A stretch of 51,721 nt of DNA from positions 1-51,721 of the forward strand of contig CALCKX010000114.1 in NCBI GenBank assembly GCA_937966115.1. The letters run 5' to 3'. A program made the position numbers and the translations under genes. The DNA comes from an uncultured Chloracidobacterium sp. (lineage in GTDB: Bacteria > Acidobacteriota > Blastocatellia > Chloracidobacteriales > Chloracidobacteriaceae). The notes beneath the pieces were generated by a model. The model did no database searches. It worked only from the letters and a program-made list of their open reading frames with translations, and was not told the origin of the DNA. This document shows, in pieces, positions 8,982-17,319 of the stretch (position 1 is its first letter; the number at the start of each line of letters is the position of its first letter).

Positions 8982-9094
8982 GCGAGCGGCCTGAGCGAAA
9001 CGACGCGCAGGCGGTTCCGACTCATTTCGAAGCCGATAAGGCTTGGCCCGAAAGTCGCCGCAAGGGTACCGGTCGCGGCAAGGAGAAATCGCTG

Positions 9095-9826
9095 ATGACT
9101 GAATCGAGACGCAGCTTCCTCAAGGCGACGGCGCTCACGACCGCCGGCGCGGCCCTGAGCGTCGCTTTCGACGCGGCGGCTTCCGCAGCGGACGACAAGC
9201 TGGCCGCCGCCAGTCGGCTGACGGACGCGGAAGGGCAATACGCGCTTCCGCCTCTCCCTTATGAGTACAAAGCCCTTGAGCCAGTCATTGACGAGGCGAC
9301 GGTTCGCCTGCATCACGACGTTCACCACAAAGCCTACGTGGACGGCGCCAACGCCGCGCTGAAGCGACTGGCCGCCGCCCGCGCCGATGGTGACTTCGCC
9401 CTTGTCAAGCACTGGTCGCGCGAGCTGTCTTTCCACGGCTCGGGCCACGTTTTGCATACCCTTTACTGGACGAGCCTGACGCCGACCCCCGGCGGCGAGC
9501 CGAAAGGCGAGCTGCGCGAGGCCATCGCCGCCGACTTTGGCGACTTGGCGAGGCTCAAGGCGCATTTGATCAAGGCCACCGTCGCCGTCGAGGCGTCGGG
9601 CTGGGGCGTCCTGGCTTACAACGCCCTGGATCGGCGTCTGACGGTTTTACAGGCGGAAAAGCACCAGGACTTGACGGTGTGGGGCGCGATACCGCTGCTG
9701 GTCATCGATGTTTGGGAACACGCTTACTATCTGAAGTATCAGAGCAAGCGCGCCGATTACGTCGTGGCCGTGTGGGACATTCTCGACTGGACGGCGGCCG
9801 GGCGGCGCTTCGAGGCCGCCCGGTGA
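9095..9826 (+). CDS. Tat-exported Fe/Mn superoxide dismutase
   Basis: Converts superoxide to hydrogen peroxide and oxygen. A Tat signal (SRRSFLK, twin Arg at residues 5-6, then an Ala-rich hydrophobic stretch) predicts periplasmic location. The SOD N-terminal hairpin follows (LPPLPYEYKALEPVID). Metal ligands are visible as H73 (HHDVHHKAYV), H121 (GHVLHTLYW) and D205/H209 (DVWEHAYYLKY). The KHQ segment before the last ligand pair resembles the DHQ of mycobacterial Fe/Mn enzymes, so metal preference cannot be called. The ATG at 9095 has AGGAGA eight bases upstream; the longer frame to 8960 overlaps the flavodoxin-like gene and is not used. Full-length, 243 residues. Confidence 0.93.
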   Translation: MTESRRSFLKATALTTAGAALSVAFDAAASAADDKLAAASRLTDAEGQYALPPLPYEYKALEPVIDEATVRLHHDVHHKAYVDGANAALKRLAAARADGDFALVKHWSRELSFHGSGHVLHTLYWTSLTPTPGGEPKGELREAIAADFGDLARLKAHLIKATVAVEASGWGVLAYNALDRRLTVLQAEKHQDLTVWGAIPLLVIDVWEHAYYLKYQSKRADYVVAVWDILDWTAAGRRFEAAR

Positions 9827-9842
9827 GATGCCTGGGCCGCGG

Positions 9843-10871
9843 CTAGCGACGGCGACTGTCTATTTTTTCGAGCGCCCCGCCAAAGGCGAACTGGCGAACG
9901 GTCTCGCTCTGAAGGAAGCGATGCGGGAAGCCAAGCTCGATTTCGCTGGCTTCCGTGAGCCGCGCCATTTGCTCGTCGCTGAGCTGAAAGTCCAGGCAGG
10001 CGAGGTTGTCCTTGAGCTGCGGAAGCGTCCGCGCGCCGAGGATTGGAATGATGGGCTGCGGTCGCTGGCGCAGCCAGTTGATGGCCACCTGCGCCGGCGA
10101 GCGCCCGATGTCTTCGGCAATTGTCATGACGAGTTGCGCCAACTCGCGGTCGCGGTCCTTGGTGGTCTTGAGGCGCCCCGGCAGCGGCTCGCCTTCCTTG
10201 ATCGTGTTGTATTTGCCCGTCAGCACGCCGCCCCCGAGCGGGCTCCAGGCCGTGACGCCGATGTCGAAGTGGGCGGCCATTGGCAGCAAGTCGCGCTCCG
10301 GCGTCCGCTCGCGCAGCGAGTATTCAATCTGCAACCCGACAAACGGCGTCCAGCCGCGCAGCGTCGCCAGCGTGTTGGCCGAGGCCACGATCCAGGCTGG
10401 CGTGTCGGAAATCCCCGCGTAGATGATCTTGCCCTGGCGAACGAGGTCGTCGAACCCGCGCATGACCTCTTCGATGGGTGTCGTGAAGTCCCAGACGTGG
10501 AGCCAGAGCAGATCAAGGTAGTCGGTCTGGAGACGGCGCAGGCTGGCCTCGACGGCCTGCGCGAGATTCTTGCGGTGGTTGCCCGAGGCGTTGACCTCGC
10601 CCTGGCCGCTGGTGTCGAGCGCGTACTTGGTGGCGATCACCCACCGGTCGCGCTCGCCCTGAATGAACTCGCCGATGAAGGCTTCGCTTTCGCCCTTGGT
10701 GTAGAAGTTGGCCGTGTCAATGAAATTGCCGCCGGCCTCGGCGTAGGCGTCAAACATGGCGCGGCTCTCCGCTTTGGAAGCGCCGGTGCCCCAGGCTTCG
10801 CCAAATGTCATCGCGCCCAGGCAAAGCTCGGAAACTCGCAGCCCGCTCGCCCCAAGCAGTTTGTATCGCAT
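9843..10871 (-). CDS. Aldo/keto reductase
   Basis: NAD(P)H-dependent reductase of carbonyl compounds with a TIM-barrel fold, 342 residues, cytoplasmic. It begins MRYKLLGASGLRVSELCLG, the hallmark start of the bacterial AKR group. The catalytic tetrad can be read in order: Asp and Tyr in FIDTANFYTKG, Lys in VIATKYAL and His in LLWLHVWD. The cofactor region near SPLGGGVLTGKYN and the C-terminal PIIPILGARTLPQLKDNL segment are typical. It converges with the SOD gene, with only 16 bases between the stops. The physiological substrate cannot be inferred. Confidence 0.93.
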   Translation of the reverse strand: MRYKLLGASGLRVSELCLGAMTFGEAWGTGASKAESRAMFDAYAEAGGNFIDTANFYTKGESEAFIGEFIQGERDRWVIATKYALDTSGQGEVNASGNHRKNLAQAVEASLRRLQTDYLDLLWLHVWDFTTPIEEVMRGFDDLVRQGKIIYAGISDTPAWIVASANTLATLRGWTPFVGLQIEYSLRERTPERDLLPMAAHFDIGVTAWSPLGGGVLTGKYNTIKEGEPLPGRLKTTKDRDRELAQLVMTIAEDIGRSPAQVAINWLRQRPQPIIPILGARTLPQLKDNLACLDFQLSDEQMARLTEASEIELGFPHRFLQSETVRQFAFGGALEKIDSRRR

Positions 10872-11114
10872 AATGCAGTGTTCCTCGATGTGCAGTGTCC
10901 CTCGGCGGAAGGCGCTTGCGCGCTCCTCCCCGCGCGCATCCGAATGCGGCGCTTCGGCTTCATAAACGAAACCCGCGCGTTATGAAATGAGCTTTCGCCA
11001 AAAAACGCCAACCGACAAACGGTTGTTACGTTGTAGATTCATGGGAGAAACTGGTCCGCCAGGCGCTTGGCGATGCCGCCATCGCGGCGGATGTCCGCTC
11101 GAGGAGACGCGCTT

Positions 11115-12071
11115 ATGCCTGCTGATTATGCCGTTCGCAAAGTTTTGGTCGCTACCGATGGATCGCCGGCGAGTTTCGCGGCGGTCTCCGACTTGGTTTA
11201 TGCCGGATTGCCGCCGGAAGGCGAGGCGATTGTGCTCTCGGTCGCCGACCGCGTGCCGCTATTCCCGCCGCGGACGCCCGAGGAAATACTGTACCTGGAA
11301 GACGCCCGGCTGGCTGTGCCGCGTCATTGGGCGCGCAGCGCCGCCGATATTCTCCGCCGCCGCTTCCCGCGCTGGACTGTCCGCGAGGAAACCCGGGCGG
11401 GCGCGCCGGCCCGCGAGATTCTCGGGTTTGCCAGTGAGTGGTCGCCGGATTTGATCACGCTCGGCTCGCATGGGCGCTCGACGCTCGGGCGCCTGTTTTT
11501 CGGGAGCGTCTCGCGCAAGGTCATGCTGGAGTCCCAGGCAGCCGTGCGGATTGGGCGGCGGCTGGAGCGGCCCGACGACGCGCCCCTGCGCATCCTGGTC
11601 GGCGTGGACGAAACTCCAGCTTCCGAAGTCGTCGTGGCCGCGCTGGCCGCCCGCCATTTCCCATCTGACACGCAAGTCAAGCTGGTGACGGCCACCGGCG
11701 TCTTCGAGTATTTCAGCAGCGACATTCTCGGCAGCAGCGTCGCCGTCGTGCCGTCCGACACAATTGACGAGCTGCGCCGCAGCGCGGCCGAATCCGCCGC
11801 CGCCGTGCAGGAAAAACTCCTCGCGGCGCATCCGAATTTGAAAGTCGAGCTGTCGCGCGAGGTCATTGAAGGCGATCCCAAGGGCGTCCTGCTGGATATT
11901 GCCGAGAAGTGGCCCGCCGACGCGATTTTGCTTGGCACGCGCGATCTTTCCGGCCCGGAGCGCTTCTTCATCGGGAGCGTTTCTTCGGCGATCGTGGCTC
12001 ATGCGCCCTGCACGGTCGAGATTGTCCGCCGCCGGGCGGATGCGGCGGAAGCCGAGTCGGCGGCCGCCTGA
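11115..12071 (+). CDS. Tandem-domain universal stress protein (UspA family)
   Basis: Two UspA domains in one chain of 318 residues. The first starts at VRKVLVATDGSPASF and carries the nucleotide-binding pattern GSHGRSTLGRLFFGSVS. The second starts at LRILVGVDETPASE and ends with GTRDLSGPERFFIGSVSS. The first domain keeps the G-x2-G-x9-G(S/T) ATP-binding arrangement; the second has a changed loop. Family members are cytoplasmic stress-survival proteins, often ATP-binding. The ATG at 11115 has GAGGAG eight bases upstream, which decides it over the ATG at 11067. It is transcribed divergently from the aldo/keto reductase. Confidence 0.92.
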   Translation: MPADYAVRKVLVATDGSPASFAAVSDLVYAGLPPEGEAIVLSVADRVPLFPPRTPEEILYLEDARLAVPRHWARSAADILRRRFPRWTVREETRAGAPAREILGFASEWSPDLITLGSHGRSTLGRLFFGSVSRKVMLESQAAVRIGRRLERPDDAPLRILVGVDETPASEVVVAALAARHFPSDTQVKLVTATGVFEYFSSDILGSSVAVVPSDTIDELRRSAAESAAAVQEKLLAAHPNLKVELSREVIEGDPKGVLLDIAEKWPADAILLGTRDLSGPERFFIGSVSSAIVAHAPCTVEIVRRRADAAEAESAAA

Positions 12072-12260
12072 ATCGCGCCGCCCACCTTGGGACATCTCGG
12101 GAGGATGGCGACTGGCTCGTCAAATGCAAGTCTCCGCTGCGTCGGGGGTTGTCAGCGCGTGCGGGTTTCGCGCATCATTGGGCAGCCCCCGCGCCTAGGC
12201 GCGCTCGCCCGCGGGAGTTTTCGCGGCGCGCGCCGGGCTGGAAGGAAGGAGAGTGCGAGC

Positions 12261-12806
12261 TTGATCGTTGCGCAACGGAAAGTCCTCCTGCTCAATGCCT
12301 CGTATGAACCGCTAGGCTTGGTCTCGCTGCCGCGCGCGCTGCGCATGGTATGGCAGCGCGCCGCCGAAGTCCTGGAAAAAGACGGCGACCGAGTGTTGCG
12401 CACCGTGCGCTTTACGTTCGCCTGCCCGTCCGTCGTGCGGTTACACGAGTACGTCAACGTCCGCAAGCGGCGGCGCTCGTCAGGCGGATTACGGACGAAA
12501 GTGCTGATCCGTGATCGGTATCGCTGCCAATACTGCAGCAAGCGCGGAACGGCAGCCGACTTGACGCTCGACCACATTGTGCCCCGCTCGCGCGGCGGAC
12601 AATCGGTGGCCGAAAACCTCTGCGCCTGCTGCCACGAGTGCAACCAGCGCAAAGGCGACCGCACGCCGGACGAAGCCCGCATGCCCTTGCTGTCGAATCC
12701 GGCGGCGCTGTGGCATGACCTCGACCTGACGGCGCTGCATCACGCGGCGGCGTCCCGCCCGGAATGGCGGAAGTATCTTTACCTTGATGATGCGGCCGCA
12801 GCCTGA
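12261..12806 (+). CDS. HNH endonuclease family protein
   Basis: The start is a TTG at 12261 with GGAAGGAGAG just upstream. No ATG fits, and the protein then begins with the conserved N-terminal element of this HNH subfamily (KVLLLNASYEPLGLVSLPRA). A basic linker (RKRRRSS) is followed by the HNH domain: a zinc-binding CQYC pair, LTLDHIVPRSRGG with the catalytic His, then CACCHECNQRKGDRTPDEA with the second Cys pair and Asn. At 181 residues it is complete. This group is widespread on bacterial chromosomes as a lone gene of unclear role, so it is not evidence of a mobile element. A strong terminator follows immediately. Confidence 0.92.
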   Translation: MIVAQRKVLLLNASYEPLGLVSLPRALRMVWQRAAEVLEKDGDRVLRTVRFTFACPSVVRLHEYVNVRKRRRSSGGLRTKVLIRDRYRCQYCSKRGTAADLTLDHIVPRSRGGQSVAENLCACCHECNQRKGDRTPDEARMPLLSNPAALWHDLDLTALHHAAASRPEWRKYLYLDDAAAA

Positions 12807-12848
12807 CAGCGCGCATTGAATGCATCCAATGCGCGCTGTTTCGCTTTT
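12806..12848 (+). terminator. Rho-independent terminator after the HNH gene
   Basis: A perfect 13-bp stem (ACAGCGCGCATTG at 12806-12818 pairing with CAATGCGCGCTGT at 12827-12839) with an 8-base loop, followed by TTCGCTTTT. The stem begins in the stop codon of the HNH gene. Confidence 0.85.
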
Positions 12849-12869
12849 GCCCATCCAGTGACGATAACC

Positions 12870-13871
12870 ATGGCCTTTCCGCGCCTTTCCCGCCTTTCGC
12901 GGCGGGGCGGACTGCTCATCCTCGCGCTTGCCCTGTGGGCCGGCGGATTGACGCTGCGCGGCGCGGCGCAGTCCGCCCCGCCGGCGCCGACCGCCGCCGA
13001 GCGACCGGCGCGGCGCTCGGCGGAAATGGCGCGTCGCTTGCAGCGCCGGCTGGCGTCTTTCAAGGGCAAGGTTTTCTGCTTTGCCAAAAATCTTGACACT
13101 GGCGAGACCTTTGGCTTGGCGCCGGACACGAAAGTGCGGACGGCGAGCACCATCAAAGTGCCCATCATGGTTGAGGTCTTCGCGCAGGTGGCCGAGGGCA
13201 AGCTGACCTGGGATGAAAAGCTCGCCACTGTCCGTCGCCACGAATATGAAGATGGCGGCGTGCTGTTCGAGCTGACGCCGGGAACGCTGATTACCGTTCG
13301 CGACGCCATGCGGCTGATGATTGTCGTCAGCGACAACATCGCCACCAACATTTTGCTTGACCGCATCACGACCGACGCCGTCAATGCGCGCCTGGCGCGG
13401 ATGGGGTTCGATTCCATTCGCGCCCTGCGCAAGATTGCCGGCGGCGGCGAAAGCTCGTTTCGAGAAAGCAACCTCGAGGAAAACAAAAAGTACGGCATCG
13501 GCGTCGCCACCTCGCGCGAGATGGTCAAGCTGTTGGAAGCCCTCGAGCGCGGCGCCGTGGTGAGTCCTGAAGCGTCGCGGGAAATGTTGGCCGTGATGAA
13601 GCGCCAACAGTATCGAGACGGCATCGGGCGGCGCTTGCGCGGGGTCGAAGTCGCCAACAAGCCGGGCGCGCTTGACCATTTGCGCAGCGACATCGGCATC
13701 GTCTATACGAAGCGGGGGCGCATCGCCATGGCGATTACCGTCGAGGACATTCCCGTCGTGGATTACTGTAGCGAAGCCGAGGGGCACCTCCTCATCGCCG
13801 ACATTGTTGACCTGCTGTTGGACGGTCTCGCCGCGCCGACTCGTCCCGCGGCGCAGCGCGCCAGTCGCTGA
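12870..13871 (+). CDS. Exported class A beta-lactamase-like serine hydrolase
   Basis: Periplasmic serine hydrolase of the penicillin-recognising fold, 333 residues. An N-terminal membrane/signal segment (LLILALALWAGGLTL) precedes an Arg-rich linker. The catalytic SxxK is S93-TI-K96, SDN is S154-D155-N156, and the third box is KPGA at 264-267 in place of the usual KTG. An acidic ESSFRES segment sits where an omega loop would be. Many environmental members of this family are not proven antibiotic resistance enzymes, and the KPG variant leaves the substrate open. I chose the ATG at 12870 because it gives a proper signal peptide; the open frame reaches back to 12816, inside the terminator hairpin. 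Confidence 0.85.
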   Translation: MAFPRLSRLSRRGGLLILALALWAGGLTLRGAAQSAPPAPTAAERPARRSAEMARRLQRRLASFKGKVFCFAKNLDTGETFGLAPDTKVRTASTIKVPIMVEVFAQVAEGKLTWDEKLATVRRHEYEDGGVLFELTPGTLITVRDAMRLMIVVSDNIATNILLDRITTDAVNARLARMGFDSIRALRKIAGGGESSFRESNLEENKKYGIGVATSREMVKLLEALERGAVVSPEASREMLAVMKRQQYRDGIGRRLRGVEVANKPGALDHLRSDIGIVYTKRGRIAMAITVEDIPVVDYCSEAEGHLLIADIVDLLLDGLAAPTRPAAQRASR

Positions 13872-13918
13872 TCGTCCGCCTCCGCTCGACATTACTTTCA
13901 GGAGTTTTTTCACTGACA

Positions 13919-14470
13919 ATGAATCTGGACTTCACTGTACGGAATTTCACGCTCACGCCTGCCATCCGAAAGTTCGCTCGCGAGCAAATCAAGAAAATCG
14001 CCAAGCTCCTCGAAGACCGCGACCACATCCGCTTGCACCTCACCATGGCCATTGAAAAGCGCCGCAACCTGGCGGAACTCGTGCTCGCCATGGGCGAACA
14101 CGTGCTGACTGGCAAGGCCGCGACTGACGACATGTATCAATCCATCATGCAGGCGGCCGAAAAGCTGTCGCGCCAGGTTGGCAAACTCAAGGAAAAGACC
14201 GAGACGAAGCGCAAGACGCGCGTCAGCGTCAAGGAGGCGACGGCGGCCGCCGAAGCGGCGCGCGCCGATACGGAAGCTGCGCCGGATTCCGCCAAGAAGC
14301 CGCGCATCATTGCCACCCGGCGCTATGCCATCAAGCCCATGACGCCGGATGACGCCATGGCCGGCATGTCGCCCAAGGACCAATTCGTGGTTTTTCGTAA
14401 CGTGGAAAGCGACCGTATCGGCGTGCTGTACCGCCGTCCCGACGGCAACTTCGGGCTGATTGAGCCATAG
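13919..14470 (+). CDS. hpf: Ribosome hibernation promoting factor, long form
   Basis: Binds the 30S subunit and promotes inactive ribosome dimers in stationary phase. The N-terminal S30AE domain is clear (MNLDFTVRNFTLTPAIRKFA, then a basic EKRRN region and the DDMYQSI helix). A Lys/Glu/Ala-rich linker (about residues 95-125) joins a C-terminal dimerisation domain (RRYAIKPMTPDDAMAGM, VFRNVESDRIGVLYRR, DGNFGLIEP). At 183 residues it is the long form that makes 100S ribosomes without RMF. AGGAG lies 14 bases before the ATG, a rather long spacing. Hairpin DNA follows the stop. Confidence 0.93.
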   Translation: MNLDFTVRNFTLTPAIRKFAREQIKKIAKLLEDRDHIRLHLTMAIEKRRNLAELVLAMGEHVLTGKAATDDMYQSIMQAAEKLSRQVGKLKEKTETKRKTRVSVKEATAAAEAARADTEAAPDSAKKPRIIATRRYAIKPMTPDDAMAGMSPKDQFVVFRNVESDRIGVLYRRPDGNFGLIEP

Positions 14471-14491
14471 CTTCGACCGCGGGAAGCGACC

Positions 14492-14521
14492 GTCCCGGCG
14501 CGGATGCCGCCGCGTCGGGAC
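14492..14521. terminator. Possible bidirectional terminator hairpin between convergent genes
   Basis: GTCCCGGCGCGG (14492-14503) pairs with CCGCGTCGGGAC (14510-14521), 12 bp with one G-U pair and a 6-base loop, between the convergent HPF gene and the gene ending at 14597. A clear T-run is missing, so its termination function is uncertain. Confidence 0.45.
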
Positions 14522-14596
14522 AGCCCCTGTTTCAACGACTCGTTTGAGGTCGCCGCGGATGGCGCCGCTCCCAGGCGGGCCAAGGGCGATGCGCGG

Positions 14597-16114
14597 CTAC
14601 TGGCGGCGCGGCGCGCCTTGACGCAACGCATCGCGCAGGTAAAGCTCGCACGCCGGTTGCTGCCGGAAGTTGGTTCCAAGCAGTTGTCGCAGTCGCTGGA
14701 TGGCTTCGTAGCGCGAAAGGCCGGTGCTGGCCTCGTATCGCTGCCAGAAGTCCTCCCACCAGTCGGTCGGCTGGACTTTGACCCCATCATACTCGGTGAC
14801 GCGACCAGTCTCGCCGCCCGTCACGAGGCTGCCGGCGTATTCGCTCTGGGCATAAACGCGCTCAATCTGCGCCTTGATGGCGGCAATATCGGCTTCCGTG
14901 GCGATGCCGTTCGAGGTGGCCTTGTAGAACTGCACGGTGACGCGCACCGGGAAGCGCTCGTCCCGCTCGATGGCGAGGTTGTCAATCTCGACGAACGGGC
15001 CTTCCAGCTCGCCATGGCCGATGACGGCGTTTTCGATGTCGCTCGCTCGCGCGCGCATCGCGGGCGCGCTCTCGTAGGCTTTTGCGCTCGCTATCGGCGT
15101 CCCGGGGCGCGGGCGCGCCTTTTGCTTGAGCGGCACTTGAATGAGCAACGCCAGGTTGAGACCCGACGCCTCGCCCGGCGCGCTGGGCGCTGGGGAAGTC
15201 TTGTCGCCGCCCTTGGCGACGAAGTCGCTTTCCCTCTCGCCGGTCAAGCTGGCCCGTTGCCCGTTGGCGTTGAAAAACAGGCGCTGTCCCCAGGCCGCGC
15301 CGGTCTCGAAGGCGTCGCGCGCGTTGTCAATGACGGTGACGCTCGTTCCTTCCCGCGTGGCGAGAATAGTCAACACCGCTGGGTCGCCTTGCGCGGACTG
15401 ATAGTTGAACAGCGCCGGATTGAACGTCGCCTTGCCGCTTTTCGGAATCGGCAGGAAACATGCCTGCGCGCTGACGAGAACTTTCGTGTCCCGCGGCGCG
15501 AGCAGGCTGTGCCGCTCGCCGCGCCAAGAAGCCGGATTCGTGAGATACGAGCGCGGATGCGCCAGAAAGTCGTAAAGCGAAACCCGCCGCAGCGGCTGCC
15601 CGTGGTGATTGCCGACCAACAGGGTGAAGTCGCGCGGATCAAGGTCGCAACTGAGGTCTCTGAAGTTGGGATAGCGAATGACCGGCATGCAGGCGACTTG
15701 GAGCTGGCTGGTCGCCGGGTCTCGAAAGCCAACCTGAATCGTCATGTCGCTGATGTTCGGGCCGACGGCGGAGCCTTTGTAGCGCCCGGCGTCTTCCCAG
15801 GCGAGGTTGAGGATGTCGAGCCCGTATTTGGCGGCCAGCGCCTTGGCGGTCGGGTTGCTGGCCATGCCGACGGTTTCAGCGATGGCGCGCCGGTATTCGG
15901 CGGCTTCCTTGGGCGATAGCTTGCGTTCGGGATCGGGCGCCGGCGCTTCCATGGAGGCGGCGCTGCCAGGCTCGGCGGTCACGGCGACCGGCGGGGCGGT
16001 TAAGGCGGAAGATGTTGAAGCGGAAGATGAGGAAGTTGCGCGCTGGACGAAGCCGGCGGTTAGGGCGGCGCCAAGAGCGAGCGCGGTCAGGTAAAGCGAT
16101 AAACGGCGTGTCAT
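14597..16114 (-). CDS. Exported protein of unknown function (505 aa)
   Basis: The ATG at 16114 follows GGAGG by ten bases and starts a signal peptide (MTRRLSLYLTALALGAALTA). A Ser/Ala/Pro-rich linker follows (about residues 27-65), then a largely beta-predicted globular region with isolated motifs (NPASWRGERHSLLAPRDT, VSAQACFLPIPKSGKATFNP, LIQVPLKQK, FVEIDNLAIERDERFPVRVT, DWWEDFWQRYE). The open frame reaches to 16189, but that extension lacks a ribosome-binding site. I do not recognise the family. Five Cys and many aromatic residues fit an extracytoplasmic protein. It converges with HPF and is divergent from the EamA exporter gene. Confidence 0.8.
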   Translation of the reverse strand: MTRRLSLYLTALALGAALTAGFVQRATSSSSASTSSALTAPPVAVTAEPGSAASMEAPAPDPERKLSPKEAAEYRRAIAETVGMASNPTAKALAAKYGLDILNLAWEDAGRYKGSAVGPNISDMTIQVGFRDPATSQLQVACMPVIRYPNFRDLSCDLDPRDFTLLVGNHHGQPLRRVSLYDFLAHPRSYLTNPASWRGERHSLLAPRDTKVLVSAQACFLPIPKSGKATFNPALFNYQSAQGDPAVLTILATREGTSVTVIDNARDAFETGAAWGQRLFFNANGQRASLTGERESDFVAKGGDKTSPAPSAPGEASGLNLALLIQVPLKQKARPRPGTPIASAKAYESAPAMRARASDIENAVIGHGELEGPFVEIDNLAIERDERFPVRVTVQFYKATSNGIATEADIAAIKAQIERVYAQSEYAGSLVTGGETGRVTEYDGVKVQPTDWWEDFWQRYEASTGLSRYEAIQRLRQLLGTNFRQQPACELYLRDALRQGAPRRQ

Positions 16115-16321
16115 GGGAAGCGGGCCTCCATAAGGGCTTTGCAATGGTCGCGCTTGTAGACGTATCGCCCGGCGAAAGGTTCCCGGCAAAATGAAGCGCG
16201 CGAAGAATTCCGCGCCCGCCGCGCCGTTTTCGGCGCTTGCGGACCGCCCGGGGCGCGCCGCTTGGGCGGCTTGACCCAGGCGGCTTGACGCGCGCGGCTG
16301 ACTGAAAGACCATCGGCCCTG

Positions 16322-17236
16322 ATGCGACAGGGGCGATTCATCGGCGCGACGTGCATCATCGCGGCGGCGGCGCTGTGGAGCTTGGGCGGCGTCGGGATCA
16401 AGTCGGCGGCAACCGACGCCTTTGCCATTGCGGGCTTTCGGAGCTTGTTCGCGCTATGCCCGCTTGTCGCGGCTCTGCTTTGGCGGCGCCGGCGGGCGGG
16501 GCTTGCGGCGAGCGCGACCCTGCGGCGACGGTATGTCTGGTGGGGCGCGGCCAGCTACGCGCTCACCATGCTTTCCTTCACGTGGGCCAATAAGCTGACG
16601 ACGGCCGCCAACGCGATTTTGCTGCAATACACGGCGCCAATCTTCGTGGCCCTGCTGGCGCGGCCGCTGCTCAATGAGCCGATTACCCGTCGCGATCGCT
16701 GGACCATCGGCGGCTGTCTCTTCGGCATGACGTGGTTCTTTCTTGGCAAGCTGGATGCGTCAGGCTTGGCGGGCAATCTCCTGGCCATCGTCGCCGGCGT
16801 TGGCTTTGCCGGGATAGCGGTGTGCCTGCGCGCCGACGCCCGCGCGCAGCCGCCGACGGACGGATCGCCTCCGTCAAGCCTGGCTCTGATCGCGCTTGGA
16901 AACGCGCTCGCCGCCGCGCTGTGCGCGCCCGCGATGGCGGCGGCGCTGCCGTTGCCGCTGCCGACCCTCGGTCTGCTGGCTGGCTTGGGCGTTTTCCAGA
17001 TCGGGGTGGCGTATGTCTTGTTCGCCATGGGCGTCAATCGCCTTTCGGCGCTGGAAAGCGCGCTTTTGGCAATGCTGGAACCGCTTTTGAACCCGATCTG
17101 GGTGGCGCTGGCGACGGGCGAGCGTCCGTCGCCGACCGCCTTTCTCGGCGGCGCGATCGTGATCGGCGTTTTGGTCTGGCGGCAGCTTGGCCAACCAGTC
17201 GCCGCCGAGGCGGGCCTGCGTCAGCGGCAAGGCTAA
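16322..17236 (+). CDS. DMT-superfamily exporter (EamA family)
   Basis: Inner-membrane metabolite exporter of 304 residues with about ten membrane helices in two EamA repeats. The first repeat begins GRFIGATCIIAAAALWSLGG and has the typical ANKLTTAANAILLQYTAPIF helix. The second begins around LLAIVAGVGFAGIAV and ends with RLSALESALLAMLEPLLNPI. A basic C-terminal tail follows. The ATG at 16322 has no Shine-Dalgarno. TTGACG (16285-16290) and a GACCAT box (16308-16313) lie so close upstream that the transcript may have almost no leader, but this is tentative. The transported compound is unknown. Confidence 0.9.
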   Translation: MRQGRFIGATCIIAAAALWSLGGVGIKSAATDAFAIAGFRSLFALCPLVAALLWRRRRAGLAASATLRRRYVWWGAASYALTMLSFTWANKLTTAANAILLQYTAPIFVALLARPLLNEPITRRDRWTIGGCLFGMTWFFLGKLDASGLAGNLLAIVAGVGFAGIAVCLRADARAQPPTDGSPPSSLALIALGNALAAALCAPAMAAALPLPLPTLGLLAGLGVFQIGVAYVLFAMGVNRLSALESALLAMLEPLLNPIWVALATGERPSPTAFLGGAIVIGVLVWRQLGQPVAAEAGLRQRQG

Positions 17237-17238
17237 AA

Positions 17239-17286
17239 GCGCTATATGTTGTTGATATGGCGTCTGCAAAGCGCTATTGATAGCGC
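17239..17286 (+). promoter_or_regulatory. Two NrdR-box-like sites (with possible promoter) upstream of the ribonucleotide reductase
   Basis: Box 1 is GCGCTATATGTTGTTG (17239-17254). Box 2 is the perfect 16-bp palindrome GCGCTATTGATAGCGC (17271-17286). Their starts are 32 bases apart, about three helical turns, which is the arrangement known for paired NrdR boxes (consensus close to ACACTATATATAGTGT). TTGATA (17252-17257), a 17-base spacer and TATTGA (17275-17280) could be the promoter, so the second box would cover the -10 region. NrdR represses ribonucleotide reductase genes in many bacteria. Assignment rests on pattern and position only. Confidence 0.6.
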
Positions 17287-17319
17287 ACAAGGTAAAAACA
17301 GTCATACGGGAAAGAAGCC

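Noticed and set aside
12489-13919. 476-residue minus-strand frame across the HNH and beta-lactamase-like genes
   Set aside because: It spans a strong terminator and two well-supported plus-strand genes.
14504-15919. 471-residue plus-strand frame opposite the exported protein at 14597-16114
   Set aside because: The minus-strand protein has a signal peptide and ribosome-binding site; this one has neither.
17237-17319. Cobalamin riboswitch upstream of nrdJ
   Set aside because: The leader is too short (about 80 bases) and lacks a B12-box-like sequence; the palindromes fit NrdR sites better.
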